64,000 bases of DNA from Pseudomonas graminis (GCF_002093745.1 NZ_MTSB01000013.1:124001-188000), one strand, 5' to 3'. Positions 25,869-35,535 are shown, counted from the first letter of the stretch. Numbers and translations: made by a program. The notes: generated by a model from the sequence alone, not told the origin.

Positions 25869-27545
25869 TCAGTCTTCGCGATAGCGACGCAGCTTGAGCT
25901 GCTTGCCGGCAACGCGGGTGTCCTTGAGCTTGGTCAACAGACGCTCAAGACCATCTTCCGGCAGCTCGACCAGGCTGAAGCTGTCACGGACCTGGATACG
26001 GCCGATGGCTTCGCGGGCCAGGCCGCCTTCGTTGAGGATGGCACCCAGCAGGTTCTTGGCGGCGATACCGTCACGCGCACCCAGCGCGGTACGGCAACGG
26101 GCACGACCTTCGGCCAACGGAACCGGCGCACGACGCTCACGCTCAGGACGGTCACCACGATCACTGCTGCTGCGCTCTGGACGATCACCACGAGGGGCGT
26201 TGTTCGGAACCAGTGGACGCTCGCGTTCGATGGCTGCCAGGGTCAGTGCCTGACCGTTGGTAGCCTTGCGCAGCAGTGCGGCAGCAAGGGCGCGAGGGCT
26301 GCAACCGATGTCGGCAGTCAGGCGATCCAGCAGATCACCATGAGTCGACTCGGCGTCAGCAACCAGCGGCGACAGGCTGTTGGTCAGTTTCTTGATGCGG
26401 GCATCCAGAACGGCCTGGGCATCCGGCAGGCGGACTTCCGCAACCTTCTGACCGGTGACACGCTCGATCACTTGCAGCATGCGGCGCTCGCGAGGCGTTA
26501 CCAGCAGCAATGCACGACCTTCGCGACCTGCACGGCCGGTACGGCCGATACGGTGAACGTAGGATTCCGGATCGTAAGGCATGTCCACGTTGAAAACGTG
26601 GGTGATACGCGGAACGTCAAGACCACGGGCAGCAACGTCAGTCGCCACAACGATGTCCAGACGGCCATCCTTGAGGGATTCGATGACGCGCTCACGCTGG
26701 TTCTGGGCGATGTCGCCGTTCAGTGCAGCAGCCTTGTAGCCTTTGGCTTCAAGGGCGCTGGCCAGATCAAGGGTCGCCTGCTTGGTGCGGACGAACATGA
26801 TCAGCGCGTCGAAATCTTCGACTTCCAGCAGGCTCAATACAGCCGAGGTCTTCTGGTCAGCGTGAACCAGCAGGTGAGCCTGCTCGATCGCGGTAACGGT
26901 CTGGGTCTTGGTCTGGATCTTGACGTGCTTCGGATCGCGCAGGTGGCGTTCGGCGATGGCACGGATCGACTGTGGCAAGGTGGCCGAGAACAGTACGGTC
27001 TGGCGGGTTTCAGGCATGGCCTTGAAGATGACTTCGAGGTCGTCCATGAAGCCCAGTTTGAGCATTTCGTCCGCTTCGTCGAGAACCAGATGGTTCACGG
27101 TCGCCAGGACTTTCTCGTCGCGACGCAGGTGGTCGCAGAGACGGCCCGGGGTGGCGACAACGATCTGTGCGCCATTGCGGATGGCCTTGAGCTGAGGGCC
27201 CATTGGCGCGCCGCCGTAGACCGCTACAACGGTCACGCCCGGCATTTGTTTTGCGTAGGTCTCGAACGCGGTGGCAACCTGAAGTGCCAGCTCGCGGGTC
27301 GGGGCCAGGATAAGTGCTTGCGGCTCGCGCTTGCTCGGGTCAATACGATGCAGGATAGGCAGTGCGAACGCGGCGGTTTTACCCGTACCGGTTTGCGCCT
27401 GACCAATCATGTCGTGACCGGCGAGAATAATCGGGATCGACTGCTGCTGAATGGCCGAAGGCTCTTCGTAGCCAGTGGCGACGACAGCTGCAACGATATT
27501 GGGATGAAGTTCGAGAGCGGCGAAGCCGCCGATTTCCTGGGTCAT
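25869..27545 (-). CDS. deaD: DEAD-box RNA helicase DeaD/CsdA
   Basis: A 558-residue helicase with Q motif (YEEPSAIQQQSIP), motif I AQTGTGKT, PTRELA, TPGR, motif II DEAD, SAT, and motif VI HRIGRTGRAGR. An Arg/Asp-rich low-complexity linker (RGDRPERSSSDRGDRPERERR) and a C-terminal DbpA-type RNA-binding domain (AAKNLLGAILNEGGLAREAIGRIQV...FSLVELPEDG) follow. Known roles of the family: ribosome assembly and mRNA unwinding at low temperature. The ATG at 27545 has GAGG 7 nt upstream. A candidate promoter (-10 at 27760-27765) would give a leader of about 200 nt, as expected of cold-shock genes. Confidence 0.93.
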   Translation of the reverse strand: MTQEIGGFAALELHPNIVAAVVATGYEEPSAIQQQSIPIILAGHDMIGQAQTGTGKTAAFALPILHRIDPSKREPQALILAPTRELALQVATAFETYAKQMPGVTVVAVYGGAPMGPQLKAIRNGAQIVVATPGRLCDHLRRDEKVLATVNHLVLDEADEMLKLGFMDDLEVIFKAMPETRQTVLFSATLPQSIRAIAERHLRDPKHVKIQTKTQTVTAIEQAHLLVHADQKTSAVLSLLEVEDFDALIMFVRTKQATLDLASALEAKGYKAAALNGDIAQNQRERVIESLKDGRLDIVVATDVAARGLDVPRITHVFNVDMPYDPESYVHRIGRTGRAGREGRALLLVTPRERRMLQVIERVTGQKVAEVRLPDAQAVLDARIKKLTNSLSPLVADAESTHGDLLDRLTADIGCSPRALAAALLRKATNGQALTLAAIERERPLVPNNAPRGDRPERSSSDRGDRPERERRAPVPLAEGRARCRTALGARDGIAAKNLLGAILNEGGLAREAIGRIQVRDSFSLVELPEDGLERLLTKLKDTRVAGKQLKLRRYRED

Positions 27546-27998
27546 GGGTCTGCCTCTAGTGCATCCGCAAAGACCCATGCTTCAAAGCTGCGCGTGCCGT
27601 GTACGACCTTGAGGTCACCCTGGCTGCTTTGTCGGCGGGGATTTGCGAAAACGTTTGATGAATGGATCGTCCAGGCTAGTCCGCTATGCGAACAAGCGAC
27701 CGAAGCTGGCTTCGGGGAACTGCAATACCTCGACGAGGGCCGTGTTAAGGCCGGCGCGCACTATACCGGAAATACGCACCTGAGTGAGTCTTTTTTTATG
27801 AAACATCGCACTCTGCCGGCGTAAAAGCAGGCATCAGACATCGCCGGAACACGACTTGGCCAGGGCGCGGTCCCGAGATTACGGGCATTACCGCTTAAAC
27901 GTTTAATCTATTCCTGCAGATGACCGGTATCGCGCCCTGCGAGGTGTGGCGAATTGTCTCACCCTGATTTCGGCCTGACTCACGCATGCCCTGCCCGC
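27546..27998. other. 453-bp spacer upstream of deaD
   Basis: No gene is seen. Moving away from deaD it holds the probable deaD leader and -10 element, then a 12-bp palindrome TTAAACGTTTAA at 27895-27906, LacI/GalR-operator-like but with no regulator nearby. The long open frame on the plus strand that crosses this spacer is the antisense shadow of deaD. Confidence 0.6.
27760..27765 (-). promoter_or_regulatory. Candidate -10 element of deaD
   Basis: TATAGT on the minus strand, followed by GCGCGCC. The -35 region 17 bp upstream is poor. If real, the deaD 5' leader is about 200 nt long. Confidence 0.5.
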
Positions 27999-28760
27999 TC
28001 AGGTCGCCGAACGAACCGCCCGGATCAACGGCGCCAGCGAGTACCCCAGACGTGGCGCAAGGGCTTCGGCGCGCACGCTCAGCGCTTCGATATCAAGCGT
28101 CTGATCCAGATCGGCGGGCACAATCAGAATGACGTTGCCCTCCTTCACCGGCAGCTCCCAGTAATGGCGGTGGTACAGGCCGCGCAGCAGCGCAGCGCCT
28201 AGCGGTTTGCCATCGTCGGTCGCCCACTGATTGATGATCAGCCAGCCGCCGGGTGTGAGGCGTTGCTGACAGCCTTGCAGGAAATTCCAGGCCAGATGCC
28301 CCACGCCAGGCCCGACGTCGGTGTAGAGGTCGACAAAAATCAGGTCGGCAGGCTCGGCGCTGCCCAGCAGGTCCAGCGCATCGCCGATCCGGATGTAAAG
28401 ACGCGGGTCATCATCAAGCCCCATGAATTCCATTGCGAGCCGTGGCACATCCGGACGCAGCTCGATGACCTCCACGTCTTCCAGCGGCAGAAACTTCATG
28501 CAGGCCTGGGTCAGCGTCCCGGCTCCCAGCCCCAGAAACAACGCGCTTTCAGGCGCGTCGTGGCACAAGGCGCCGATCAACATCGCTCGGGTGTAGTCGT
28601 ACTCCAGCCAGCTCGGGTCAGCAGTAAAAGTGCAACTCTGTTCAATCGCATCGCCGAACTCGAGGAAGCGGTAATCCTCCACTTCCAGCACGCGGATCAT
28701 GCCGAAGTCGTCGTGGACCTCGGCCAGCAGTCGTTCTACGCGCTCACGCTCTTCCGTCAT
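27999..28760 (-). CDS. Spermidine-synthase-like (PAPT-fold) methyltransferase-family protein
   Basis: 253 residues. The SAM-fold glycine motif [20 protein letters not shown], the acidic motif [15 protein letters not shown] and [25 protein letters not shown] match the spermidine/spermine synthase superfamily. The N-terminal region before the Rossmann domain is short (about 75 residues), so polyamine synthesis is not assured. The ATG at 28760 has AGGA upstream; further upstream codons overlap the divergent DAHP-synthase control region. Confidence 0.82.
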   Translation of the reverse strand: MTEERERVERLLAEVHDDFGMIRVLEVEDYRFLEFGDAIEQSCTFTADPSWLEYDYTRAMLIGALCHDAPESALFLGLGAGTLTQACMKFLPLEDVEVIELRPDVPRLAMEFMGLDDDPRLYIRIGDALDLLGSAEPADLIFVDLYTDVGPGVGHLAWNFLQGCQQRLTPGGWLIINQWATDDGKPLGAALLRGLYHRHYWELPVKEGNVILIVPADLDQTLDIEALSVRAEALAPRLGYSLAPLIRAVRSAT

Positions 28761-28930
28761 CACCGTTCCTGGTCCTGGCTGCGCCGAGCGCAAAACGCGA
28801 ATTGTCGGGCAAGCGCGCTGTTTTGTCACACTTTGCAAGCCGCAACTCCCGTCCGGTGGTCTGCGCCACGCTGGCAGCGCCACAACGAACTGCTAACATG
28901 CCGGTCCGATTGCGCAATCAAGAGCCAATA

Positions 28931-30277
28931 ATGAGCCAACCCTGGAGCCCCGACAGCTGGCGGGCAATGCCGATTCAGCAGCAACCTCACTACCCTGACA
29001 CCGCGCATCTGTTGAAGGTCGAGCAGACGCTGGCCAGCTACCCGCCGCTGGTGTTCGCAGGCGAAGCCCGAGAGTTGCGCCGCCAGTTTGCCGAGGTCAC
29101 TCAAGGCCGGGCGTTCCTGTTGCAGGGCGGCGATTGCGCAGAAAGTTTCATGGAGTTCTCTGCGGCCAAGATTCGCGACACCTTCAAGGTGCTGCTGCAG
29201 ATGGCAATCGTCATGACCTTCGCCGCAGGCTGCCCGGTGGTCAAGGTCGGGCGCATGGCCGGGCAATTCGCCAAACCGCGTTCAGCCAACGATGAAACCA
29301 TCGACGGCGTGACCTTCCCGGCGTATAGGGGCGACATCGTCAACGGCATCGGTTTCGACGAAAAAAGCCGTGTCCCGGACCCGGAACGTCTGCTCCAGGC
29401 CTATAACCAGTCCACTGCGACCCTGAACCTGCTGCGCGCCTTCGCTCAGGGCGGGTTCGCCGACCTGCATCAGGTGCATAAGTGGAACCTGGACTTCATC
29501 GCCAACTCGGCACTGGCCGACAAGTACAGCCAGTTGGCGGATCGTATCGACGAAACCCTGGCGTTCATGCGCGCGTGTGGAATGGACAGTTCACCGCAAC
29601 TGCGCGAAACCAGCTTTTTCACCGCTCACGAGGCGTTGCTGCTCAATTACGAAGAAGCCTTCGTGCGGCGCGACAGCCTGACCAATGATTATTACGACTG
29701 CTCGGCGCACATGCTGTGGATCGGCGACCGCACCCGGCAACTGGACGGCGCACACGTTGAGTTCTTGCGTGGGGTGAACAACCCGATTGGCGTGAAAGTC
29801 GGCCCAAGCATGAACACGGACGACCTGATCCGTCTGATCGACATCCTCAACCCGGATAACGACCCGGGACGGTTGAACCTGATTGCGCGCATGGGCGCCA
29901 ACAAGGTCGGCGATCACCTGCCGCAACTGATTCGCGCCGTCGAACGCGAGGGTCGCAAGGTGCTGTGGAGCTCCGACCCGATGCACGGCAACACCATCAA
30001 GGCCAGCAGCGGCTACAAGACCCGCGACTTTGCGCAGATCCTCGGCGAAGTGAAGCAGTTCTTTCAGGTGCATGAGGCCGAAGGCACCTACGCTGGCGGC
30101 ATCCACATCGAGATGACCGGCCAGAACGTCACCGAATGCATCGGCGGCGCTCGCCCGATCACTGAAGATGGCCTGTCGGATCGCTATCACACGCATTGCG
30201 ACCCCCGCATGAACGCCGACCAGTCACTGGAGCTGGCGTTTCTGATTGCCGAAACCCTGAAACAGGTCAGGCGCTAA
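28931..30277 (+). CDS. Type II 3-deoxy-7-phosphoheptulonate (DAHP) synthase
   Basis: 448 residues, the plant/Mycobacterium-type AroA-II. Seen: [108 protein letters not shown] and THCDPRMNA. It condenses PEP with erythrose-4-phosphate, entering the shikimate pathway. It is linked in metabolism, though not in operon, to the tyrA/aroA-pheA cluster at 49-52 kb. The ATG at 28931 starts [11 protein letters not shown], the family N-terminus. Its 3' end overlaps a DUF1127 gene by 4 nt. Confidence 0.93.
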   Translation: MSQPWSPDSWRAMPIQQQPHYPDTAHLLKVEQTLASYPPLVFAGEARELRRQFAEVTQGRAFLLQGGDCAESFMEFSAAKIRDTFKVLLQMAIVMTFAAGCPVVKVGRMAGQFAKPRSANDETIDGVTFPAYRGDIVNGIGFDEKSRVPDPERLLQAYNQSTATLNLLRAFAQGGFADLHQVHKWNLDFIANSALADKYSQLADRIDETLAFMRACGMDSSPQLRETSFFTAHEALLLNYEEAFVRRDSLTNDYYDCSAHMLWIGDRTRQLDGAHVEFLRGVNNPIGVKVGPSMNTDDLIRLIDILNPDNDPGRLNLIARMGANKVGDHLPQLIRAVEREGRKVLWSSDPMHGNTIKASSGYKTRDFAQILGEVKQFFQVHEAEGTYAGGIHIEMTGQNVTECIGGARPITEDGLSDRYHTHCDPRMNADQSLELAFLIAETLKQVRR

Positions 30278-30528
30278 TCAGAGCAGACCGCTTCAACAGC
30301 CCGCTCAGCGCTTGAGCGGGTCGTCCCAGAAAGGCCCTGCTGAATGTCGGCCCGACTCAAGCCCAGATCCTTCAGCATCCCGTCGCTCATCTGTGCCAGA
30401 AAGCGGCGTTGGCGATGCAGCTCCCACCAACGCTGAATAGGCCGTTTGAACGCGATCAGCGATTTGGCAATCCGCGAATGCCCGGCAGGCCTTGCAACCA
30501 GTACACAACTTTCCTGACCTTTCATCAT
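30274..30528 (-). CDS. DUF1127 (YjiS-like) small basic protein
   Basis: 84 residues ending with the DUF1127 core [31 protein letters not shown]. Small DUF1127 proteins have been linked to phosphate and C/N metabolism and RNA binding in other bacteria; here the function is unknown. Tandem ATG codons at 30528 and 30525 follow GGAGG by 5 and 8 nt, so either may be used. Confidence 0.82.
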   Translation of the reverse strand: MMKGQESCVLVARPAGHSRIAKSLIAFKRPIQRWWELHRQRRFLAQMSDGMLKDLGLSRADIQQGLSGTTRSSAERAVEAVCSD

Positions 30529-30622
30529 CTTGCCCTCCAAGTGGGATGACTAAAGTCTCGCGCCAAGAGTAGGATCAATCCAACGAATGTTTCTTATGCA
30601 GTCCATCTGGGAGATTGATGTA

Positions 30623-31477
30623 TTGGCCAACTATCCGGGCATCGATACCGAGCTGCTGCGCACGTTCGTGGCAATTGCCGATCACGGCGGATTCACCCGC
30701 GCAGGCGAAGCGGTCAATCGCACGCAGTCGGCGGTCAGCATGCAGATGAAGCGTCTGGAAGAAGATGTCGTGCAACGCCAGTTGTTCCAGCGTGATGGCC
30801 GTACACTGAACCTGACGGCCGAGGGTCAAGTATTGCTCGGCTACGCACGGCGCATCCTCAAGCTGCACAGCGAAGTGTTCAACACGCTGCGCGAGCCGCA
30901 CATGGTGGGCGTGGTGAAAATCGGCTCACCCGACGATTACGTGATGCGCTTTCTGCCCGGCATTCTGTCGCAGTTCGCTCAGGCTTACCCGCTGGTGCAG
31001 GTGGAGGTGCATTGCGAGCCTTCGGACCTGCTGTTGCAGCGTCACGACCTGGACCTGACCATCGTGACGCGCAAGCCCGGCACCGAAATCGGCACACTGT
31101 TGCGCCAGGAACGTCTGGTCTGGATAGAAGCTGTCGGCTTTGCCCCTCACGAGCAGAATCCGATACCGCTGGCGATGTTCAATACCCATTGTTTTTGTCG
31201 TGACTGGGCCTGTAACGCGCTGGACAGCGTGGAGCGCGATTACCGCATCGCCTACAGCAGCTCCAGCATGGCGGCCATCACCGCAGTGGTGAGCGCCGGT
31301 CTGGCCGTCACCGCGCAGTTGCAAAGTCTGGTGACGCCAGATTTGCGCATCCTGGGTGAGGCCGAACAATTGCCGCAACTGCCCACCGCCAGCATCGTGC
31401 TGCTGCGCAATCCGAAAACGCCCTCGCCCATTACCGAATGCATGGCCGACTACATCGTCGACGGGTTCAGACTTTGA
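30623..31477 (+). CDS. LysR-family transcriptional regulator
   Basis: 284 residues if started at the TTG at 30623, which follows GGGAGA (30609-30614) by 8 nt and gives the usual LysR opening ANYPGIDTELLRTFVAIADHGGFTRAGEAVNRTQSAVSMQMKRLEED. ATG codons at 30587 or 30596 would add 9-12 residues. The effector domain reads through VGVVKIGSPDDYVMRFLPGIL. The target is unknown; its 3' end overlaps the TSUP gene by 11 nt, so it might control that exporter. Confidence 0.84.
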   Translation: MANYPGIDTELLRTFVAIADHGGFTRAGEAVNRTQSAVSMQMKRLEEDVVQRQLFQRDGRTLNLTAEGQVLLGYARRILKLHSEVFNTLREPHMVGVVKIGSPDDYVMRFLPGILSQFAQAYPLVQVEVHCEPSDLLLQRHDLDLTIVTRKPGTEIGTLLRQERLVWIEAVGFAPHEQNPIPLAMFNTHCFCRDWACNALDSVERDYRIAYSSSSMAAITAVVSAGLAVTAQLQSLVTPDLRILGEAEQLPQLPTASIVLLRNPKTPSPITECMADYIVDGFRL

Positions 31478-32213
31478 GCGCGAGAATCACCGCACACAGC
31501 ACCAGAAACACGCAGAACATCAGCCGCAGCGTTCGCTCCGGCAAGGCGTGCGCCAGCTTGACGCCCCAACTGATACTGGCCAGGCCGCCAATGGCCAGCG
31601 GAATGCCCATCGACCAGTTGACGTGATCGTGCAGCGCGTAGGTGACCAGCGTGATCCCGGTGCTCGGGGCTGCAAGCGACAGCGCCAGTCCTTGCGCCAC
31701 CACCTGCGTTGCGCCGAACACACTGGTCAGAACGGGGGTCGCTACCACACCTCCGCCCACACCGAACAAGCCGCCGGTTATACCGGAGCCGACGCCCAGC
31801 AACCACAACCACTTTTCATGACGCAGCCCGGTGCCGGCCTGATTGCTGCGCCAGTACATCTGCGCGACGTTGAACACTGTCAGGACCACCAGAAACGCGA
31901 TAAAACCCAGGCGCATGCCTTGAGGGTCTATCCGCACGGCCAGCAGCGACGTGAGCCAAGCCAGAAAGAAACTGGGGATAATCAGCATCAGCGCATTGCG
32001 CAGCAAGATCCGGTTACGCTGGTTGTAGCGCCACAACGCGAGCAACACATTGGGCAGCACCATCAACAGTGCGGTGCCCTGAGCCAGTTGCTGATCCAGC
32101 CCGAACAGCACCCCCAATGCCGGAATCGCCACCAGACCGCCGCCAATCCCGAACAAGCCACCCAGGGTGCCCATTGCAGCACCCAACAACACGAACATCA
32201 CAATTTCAATCAC
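31467..32213 (-). CDS. TauE/SafE (TSUP) family sulfite/anion exporter
   Basis: 248 residues with about seven to eight hydrophobic helices and two copies of the TSUP glycine motif, GTLGGLFGIGGGLVAIPAL and GITGGLFGVGGGVVATPVL. The family exports sulfite, sulfoacetate or other organosulfur anions. The GTG at 32213 (GGGGA upstream) is preferred; an ATG at 32234 would add seven residues. Convergent with the LysR gene and divergent from ohrR. Confidence 0.85.
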   Translation of the reverse strand: MIEIVMFVLLGAAMGTLGGLFGIGGGLVAIPALGVLFGLDQQLAQGTALLMVLPNVLLALWRYNQRNRILLRNALMLIIPSFFLAWLTSLLAVRIDPQGMRLGFIAFLVVLTVFNVAQMYWRSNQAGTGLRHEKWLWLLGVGSGITGGLFGVGGGVVATPVLTSVFGATQVVAQGLALSLAAPSTGITLVTYALHDHVNWSMGIPLAIGGLASISWGVKLAHALPERTLRLMFCVFLVLCAVILALKV

Positions 32214-32402
32214 ACTGCATCCCCAACCATCCAATGGCCAAATGCTACGCAGTCCTGCCCGCGATCAACAGCCGGTAATGTCTGTTTTTTCACATGCAGC
32301 GCATGATGGCATTGCCGCCAGCCTTGCAGGCATGGAAATTATCCGTCGCGTTAACAGCGCAACACTGAGTTAAACTCGTTTCACCGAGTACGAGGATCCG
32401 AC

Positions 32403-32876
32403 ATGAGTGCAGACAAGAGCCCGACCCACCTTGAATCCGCGGATTGCGACTCGTTGCTGCTGGATAACCAATTGTGTTTCGCCCTCTACTCCACCTCGCT
32501 GATGATGACCAAGGTCTACAAACCCTTGCTTCAGGCATTGGGCCTCACTTATCCGCAATACCTCGCCATGATGGTGCTGTGGGAAAAAGATGGCTTGACC
32601 GTAGGCGATGTCAGCACACGCCTGCTGACCGATCCTGGCTCGCTGACACCGTTGCTCAAGCGCCTGGAAGGCGAAGGCTTCATCAGCCGCACCCGCAGCA
32701 AGGAAGACGAGCGTGTGGTGTTGCTGCACCTGACCGAACAAGGTCGAGCATTACAGCACAAGGCACTGACCGTGCCCGGCTGCATCCTCTCGACCAGCGG
32801 CCTGACCATGGACAAGCTTCGCGAGCTGCAAGATCAACTGCTGGACTTGCGTGGCCACCTGCACCAAAGCCTGTAA
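32403..32876 (+). CDS. ohrR: MarR-family organic hydroperoxide sensor OhrR
   Basis: 157 residues. The sensing Cys25 lies in LLLDNQLCFALYSTS, the OhrR signature, and a second Cys127 (TVPGCILS) fits the two-cysteine OhrR type that forms an intersubunit disulfide. The winged helix is DVSTRLLTDPGSLTPLLKRLEGEGFISRTRSKEDERVV. It represses ohr until organic peroxides oxidise it. ohr lies 138 bp downstream in the same direction, with operator-like sites between. Confidence 0.93.
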   Translation: MSADKSPTHLESADCDSLLLDNQLCFALYSTSLMMTKVYKPLLQALGLTYPQYLAMMVLWEKDGLTVGDVSTRLLTDPGSLTPLLKRLEGEGFISRTRSKEDERVVLLHLTEQGRALQHKALTVPGCILSTSGLTMDKLRELQDQLLDLRGHLHQSL

Positions 32877-32915
32877 ACCGGGCCGACCCCAGCGCCTCAC
32901 CTCTCGTGAAATTTA

Positions 32916-32973
32916 ACTTGCGCGCTAAGCAATTGAAGATTACCTTTGCCGTGTAATTAGTTTGCGCGCAAGT
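32916..32973. promoter_or_regulatory. Candidate OhrR operators before ohr
   Basis: ACTTGCGCGC (32916-32925) and its exact reverse complement GCGCGCAAGT (32964-32973) lie 38 nt apart. Each is also nearly self-palindromic (TTGCGCGCAA at 32962-32971), so they look like two separate MarR-type operators bracketing the ohr promoter. Confidence 0.7.
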
Positions 32974-33014
32974 ATATTGCATACAAAAACCATTTCATGA
33001 GCCGAGGAAATACT

Positions 33015-33434
33015 ATGGACACGCTTTACACCGCAGTTGCAACCGCCACCGGCGGCCGTGATGGTCGTGCTGTTTCCAGCGACAAGATTCTGGACGTGAA
33101 GCTGGCGACCCCGAAGGCACTCGGCGGCGCAGGCGGCGAAGCCACCAACCCTGAACAGCTGTTCGCTGCGGGCTACTCCGCCTGTTTCATCGGCGCACTC
33201 AAATTCGTGGCGGGTCAGAACAAGCGCAGCATCCCGGCAGACACCGCGATCACCGCTCACGTGGGCATCGGTCAGATCCCCGGCGGTTTCGGTCTGGACA
33301 TCGACCTGCATGTCAGCCTGCCAGGTCTGGAACAGGCCGACGCTCAGCAACTGGTCGAAGCAGCGCATCAGGTCTGCCCTTACTCCAACGCCACCCGTGG
33401 CAACGTTGACGTACGCCTGCATGTAACGGTGTGA
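33015..33434 (+). CDS. ohr: Organic hydroperoxide resistance protein Ohr
   Basis: 139 residues of the Ohr/OsmC fold with catalytic Cys57 (GYSACFIGAL) and Cys121 (HQVCPYSNATRGN), plus Arg in DGRAVSSD. It reduces organic hydroperoxides using lipoylated proteins. The ATG at 33015 follows GAGGA. A bidirectional terminator follows at 33482-33510. Confidence 0.95.
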   Translation: MDTLYTAVATATGGRDGRAVSSDKILDVKLATPKALGGAGGEATNPEQLFAAGYSACFIGALKFVAGQNKRSIPADTAITAHVGIGQIPGGFGLDIDLHVSLPGLEQADAQQLVEAAHQVCPYSNATRGNVDVRLHVTV

Positions 33435-33481
33435 ATCTGTTCGAAGCCTGAGTACAAACGATCCGTCTGGATTCCAGGCAT

Positions 33482-33510
33482 AAAAAAACCCGCAGCGATG
33501 CGGGTTTTTT
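33482..33510. terminator. Bidirectional terminator between ohr and efp
   Basis: AAAAAAA-CCCGCA-GCGA-TGCGGG-TTTTTT: a 6-bp GC stem with flanking A and T runs. Confidence 0.92.
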
Positions 33511-33535
33511 GCGTAACGGGGTTACAAAAGCATGC

Positions 33536-34105
33536 TTATTTTGCACGGCCTTTGTAGGAACCGCCTTCACGGGTATCGATTTCGATCATGTCGCCGATCT
33601 CGATGAAATCAGCAACGCTCAGCTCGGTACCGTTTTTCAGTTTGGCAGGTTTCATGACCTTGCCCGAGGTGTCGCCGCGCGCAGAACCTTCGGTGTAGTC
33701 AACCTGACGCACGATGGTGGTCGGCAGCTCTACGGAAACCAGACGCTCTTCGAAGAACACGGCTTCGCAGACGTCGGTCATGCCTTCTTCAACGAATGGC
33801 AGAACGCTTTCAAGGTCTTCAGCGTTCAGCTCGTACATGGTGTAGTCAGTGGTGTCCATGAACGTGTAGGTGTCACCGCTGATGAACGACAGCGTGGCTT
33901 CCTTGCGATCCAGGATCACGTCGTCCAGTTTGTCGTCAGCGCTGTAAACGATCTCGGTCTTGTAACCGGTCAGCAGGTTTTTCAGCTTGGTTTTCATGAT
34001 CGCGCTGTTACGACCAGACTTGGTGAATTCAGCTTTCTGAACCAGCCAAGGATCGTTTTCGAGACGGATCACAGTACCGGGTTTCAGCTCTTTACCAGTT
34101 TTCAT
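33536..34105 (-). CDS. efp: Elongation factor P, arginine-rhamnosylated type
   Basis: 189 residues with KOW-like domain I and two OB domains. The loop tip reads FTKSGRNSA, placing Arg32 where other bacteria have lysine; this is the Pseudomonas/Neisseria type modified by rhamnosylation. EF-P rescues ribosomes stalled at polyproline. The modifying enzyme gene earP lies immediately upstream on the same strand, with a 98-nt spacer containing a large hairpin. Confidence 0.96.
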   Translation of the reverse strand: MKTGKELKPGTVIRLENDPWLVQKAEFTKSGRNSAIMKTKLKNLLTGYKTEIVYSADDKLDDVILDRKEATLSFISGDTYTFMDTTDYTMYELNAEDLESVLPFVEEGMTDVCEAVFFEERLVSVELPTTIVRQVDYTEGSARGDTSGKVMKPAKLKNGTELSVADFIEIGDMIEIDTREGGSYKGRAK

Positions 34106-34138
34106 TGCATATATCCGAATTTGGATGAATTAACCAAA

Positions 34139-34185
34139 GGCTCTGTACGAGAAATAGCCTGCACAGGCACTTTTCGTACAGAGCC
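34139..34185. repeat. Large hairpin in the earP-efp spacer, with 14-bp motif repeated upstream of earP
   Basis: Arms GGCTCTGTACGA (34139-34150) and TCGTACAGAGCC (34174-34185) are perfect, and a nested CCTG-CA-CAGG sits in the loop. The right arm includes CACTTTTCGTACAG (34168-34181), which occurs exactly again at 35439-35452 before earP. There is no T-run, so it is not a plain terminator. Confidence 0.75.
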
Positions 34186-34203
34186 TGATATCAAGGCCGC
34201 GTA

Positions 34204-35334
34204 TCATAGCGAATTTCCATAAAACTGCACCAGCGCCGTGGCAAGATCAGTCCGTGCGGCGTGTTGCAGGCACCAGCGTTCGGCGTGCCTTTCGATTTCC
34301 GGCCAATGCATCATCAATGCTTTCCAGTCCTCGGCAATATTCCCGCCGACGCTCCAACCCTGCCAAAGCCGGCTTAAAGCTTGCCCGGCAGGCGGTGTAA
34401 GCCCATCCACATAGAGCGCCAGAAAAGCCTCAAGCTTGGGCAGATGCGCATCGTCCTCCTGCTGATAGATGTGCCAGAGCATCGGGCGCCCCGCCCATTG
34501 CGCACGCACGAACGAGTCCTCGCCACGCACGACGTTGAAATCGCAGCTCCATAACAGCAGGTCATACTGCGCCTGACTGACGAACGGCAAGACCTGCACC
34601 GTCAACGCGCCTCTTGTCCGGGTCATGCCGACCGACAATTCACTGCCCAGCCAACGCTGCAAGTCCCCGAGGATGCGCCCGTCCGGCACCAGCATGTGTG
34701 TAGGCCGCTCGTCGTTGGCCAGCACGTCAAGCCAACTGCCCAACCCCGGGTTTTCATAGGCAAACACCGACACCAGCCGGGCATCGTCCAGTGGCTCGAT
34801 GCCCAATCCCCGAAGAAACACTCGTTGTGCGACCTCATCACACTGAAAGGCCTGACGCCTTTCGACAAGACCCCGTTCGCGCAGCAAACCGCCTGTGGCA
34901 TCGGAAAAACCAGGAAAGAAAAAGAACTTCTTCAGCCCGTTCGATTGCGGTGACGGCAGGCCATGACACCCGGACACCCATTCTTCGGCACTCAGGTAAT
35001 CAAGGTTCACCCACAGCGGCCTTGGCGAGCGTTGCAGCATCGCTTCGGTGTACAACGGCGGCAATCGACAGGCGAAGGCTTCGATCACAGCGTCAGGAAC
35101 GACGGTGTCTGTCCATTGCACCGGCCACTGACAGACGCTGACACCCTCGTGCCGTTGCTGTACAGCAGCCGGATCGGCATCCGGGCACAGACGAGCGAAC
35201 GCCGACAGATCATCCGTCCATAAACGAACCTGCAACCCATGTTCGGCAACCAATTGACGCGCCAGACGCCAGGTCACGCCTGCGTCACCGTAGTTGTCGA
35301 CTACGCTGCAGAAAATGTCCCAAGAGGCTTTCAT
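34204..35334 (-). CDS. earP: EF-P arginine rhamnosyltransferase EarP
   Basis: A 376-residue DUF2331 (GT104) glycosyltransferase. N-terminal catalytic Asp13 and Asp17 lie in FCSVVDNYGDAGVTWRLARQL; the C-terminal nucleotide-sugar site is NVVRGEDSFVRAQWAGRPMLWHIYQQ. It transfers rhamnose from dTDP-rhamnose to Arg32 of EF-P. The ATG at 35334 (MKASWDIF) follows GGAG; the frame is open to 35502, but the extra 56 residues are not family-like. The adjacent efp confirms the assignment. Confidence 0.95.
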   Translation of the reverse strand: MKASWDIFCSVVDNYGDAGVTWRLARQLVAEHGLQVRLWTDDLSAFARLCPDADPAAVQQRHEGVSVCQWPVQWTDTVVPDAVIEAFACRLPPLYTEAMLQRSPRPLWVNLDYLSAEEWVSGCHGLPSPQSNGLKKFFFFPGFSDATGGLLRERGLVERRQAFQCDEVAQRVFLRGLGIEPLDDARLVSVFAYENPGLGSWLDVLANDERPTHMLVPDGRILGDLQRWLGSELSVGMTRTRGALTVQVLPFVSQAQYDLLLWSCDFNVVRGEDSFVRAQWAGRPMLWHIYQQEDDAHLPKLEAFLALYVDGLTPPAGQALSRLWQGWSVGGNIAEDWKALMMHWPEIERHAERWCLQHAARTDLATALVQFYGNSL

Positions 35335-35535
35335 CCTGCTCCCTGAAGCTGGAGGGTAAAAAGCTGATTGTCGTTCAGAACGGCCTGTTGCGACCAGCCT
35401 GGCAACCAGGCTCTGCAAGAAAAACCGGCGAGCGCAGCCACTTTTCGTACAGTCCAGGGAACGCACAGCACGATGTTCATGCACCGCCGTCAGGCGTGGC
35501 ACAATTGCACCTGTTGCCCTGAAAGGAGTTCAGCC

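Noticed and set aside
25845..27824. A 659-codon open frame on plus, opposite deaD
   Set aside because: It is the antisense of a full DEAD-box helicase with every motif; its own translation has no domain pattern and is Gln/Arg/His-rich, as expected from a GC-rich shadow frame.
27895..27906. TTAAACGTTTAA palindrome, LacI/GalR-operator-like
   Set aside because: No LacI-family gene nearby and no regulated start within normal distance; a single 12-bp palindrome in 64 kb could be chance.
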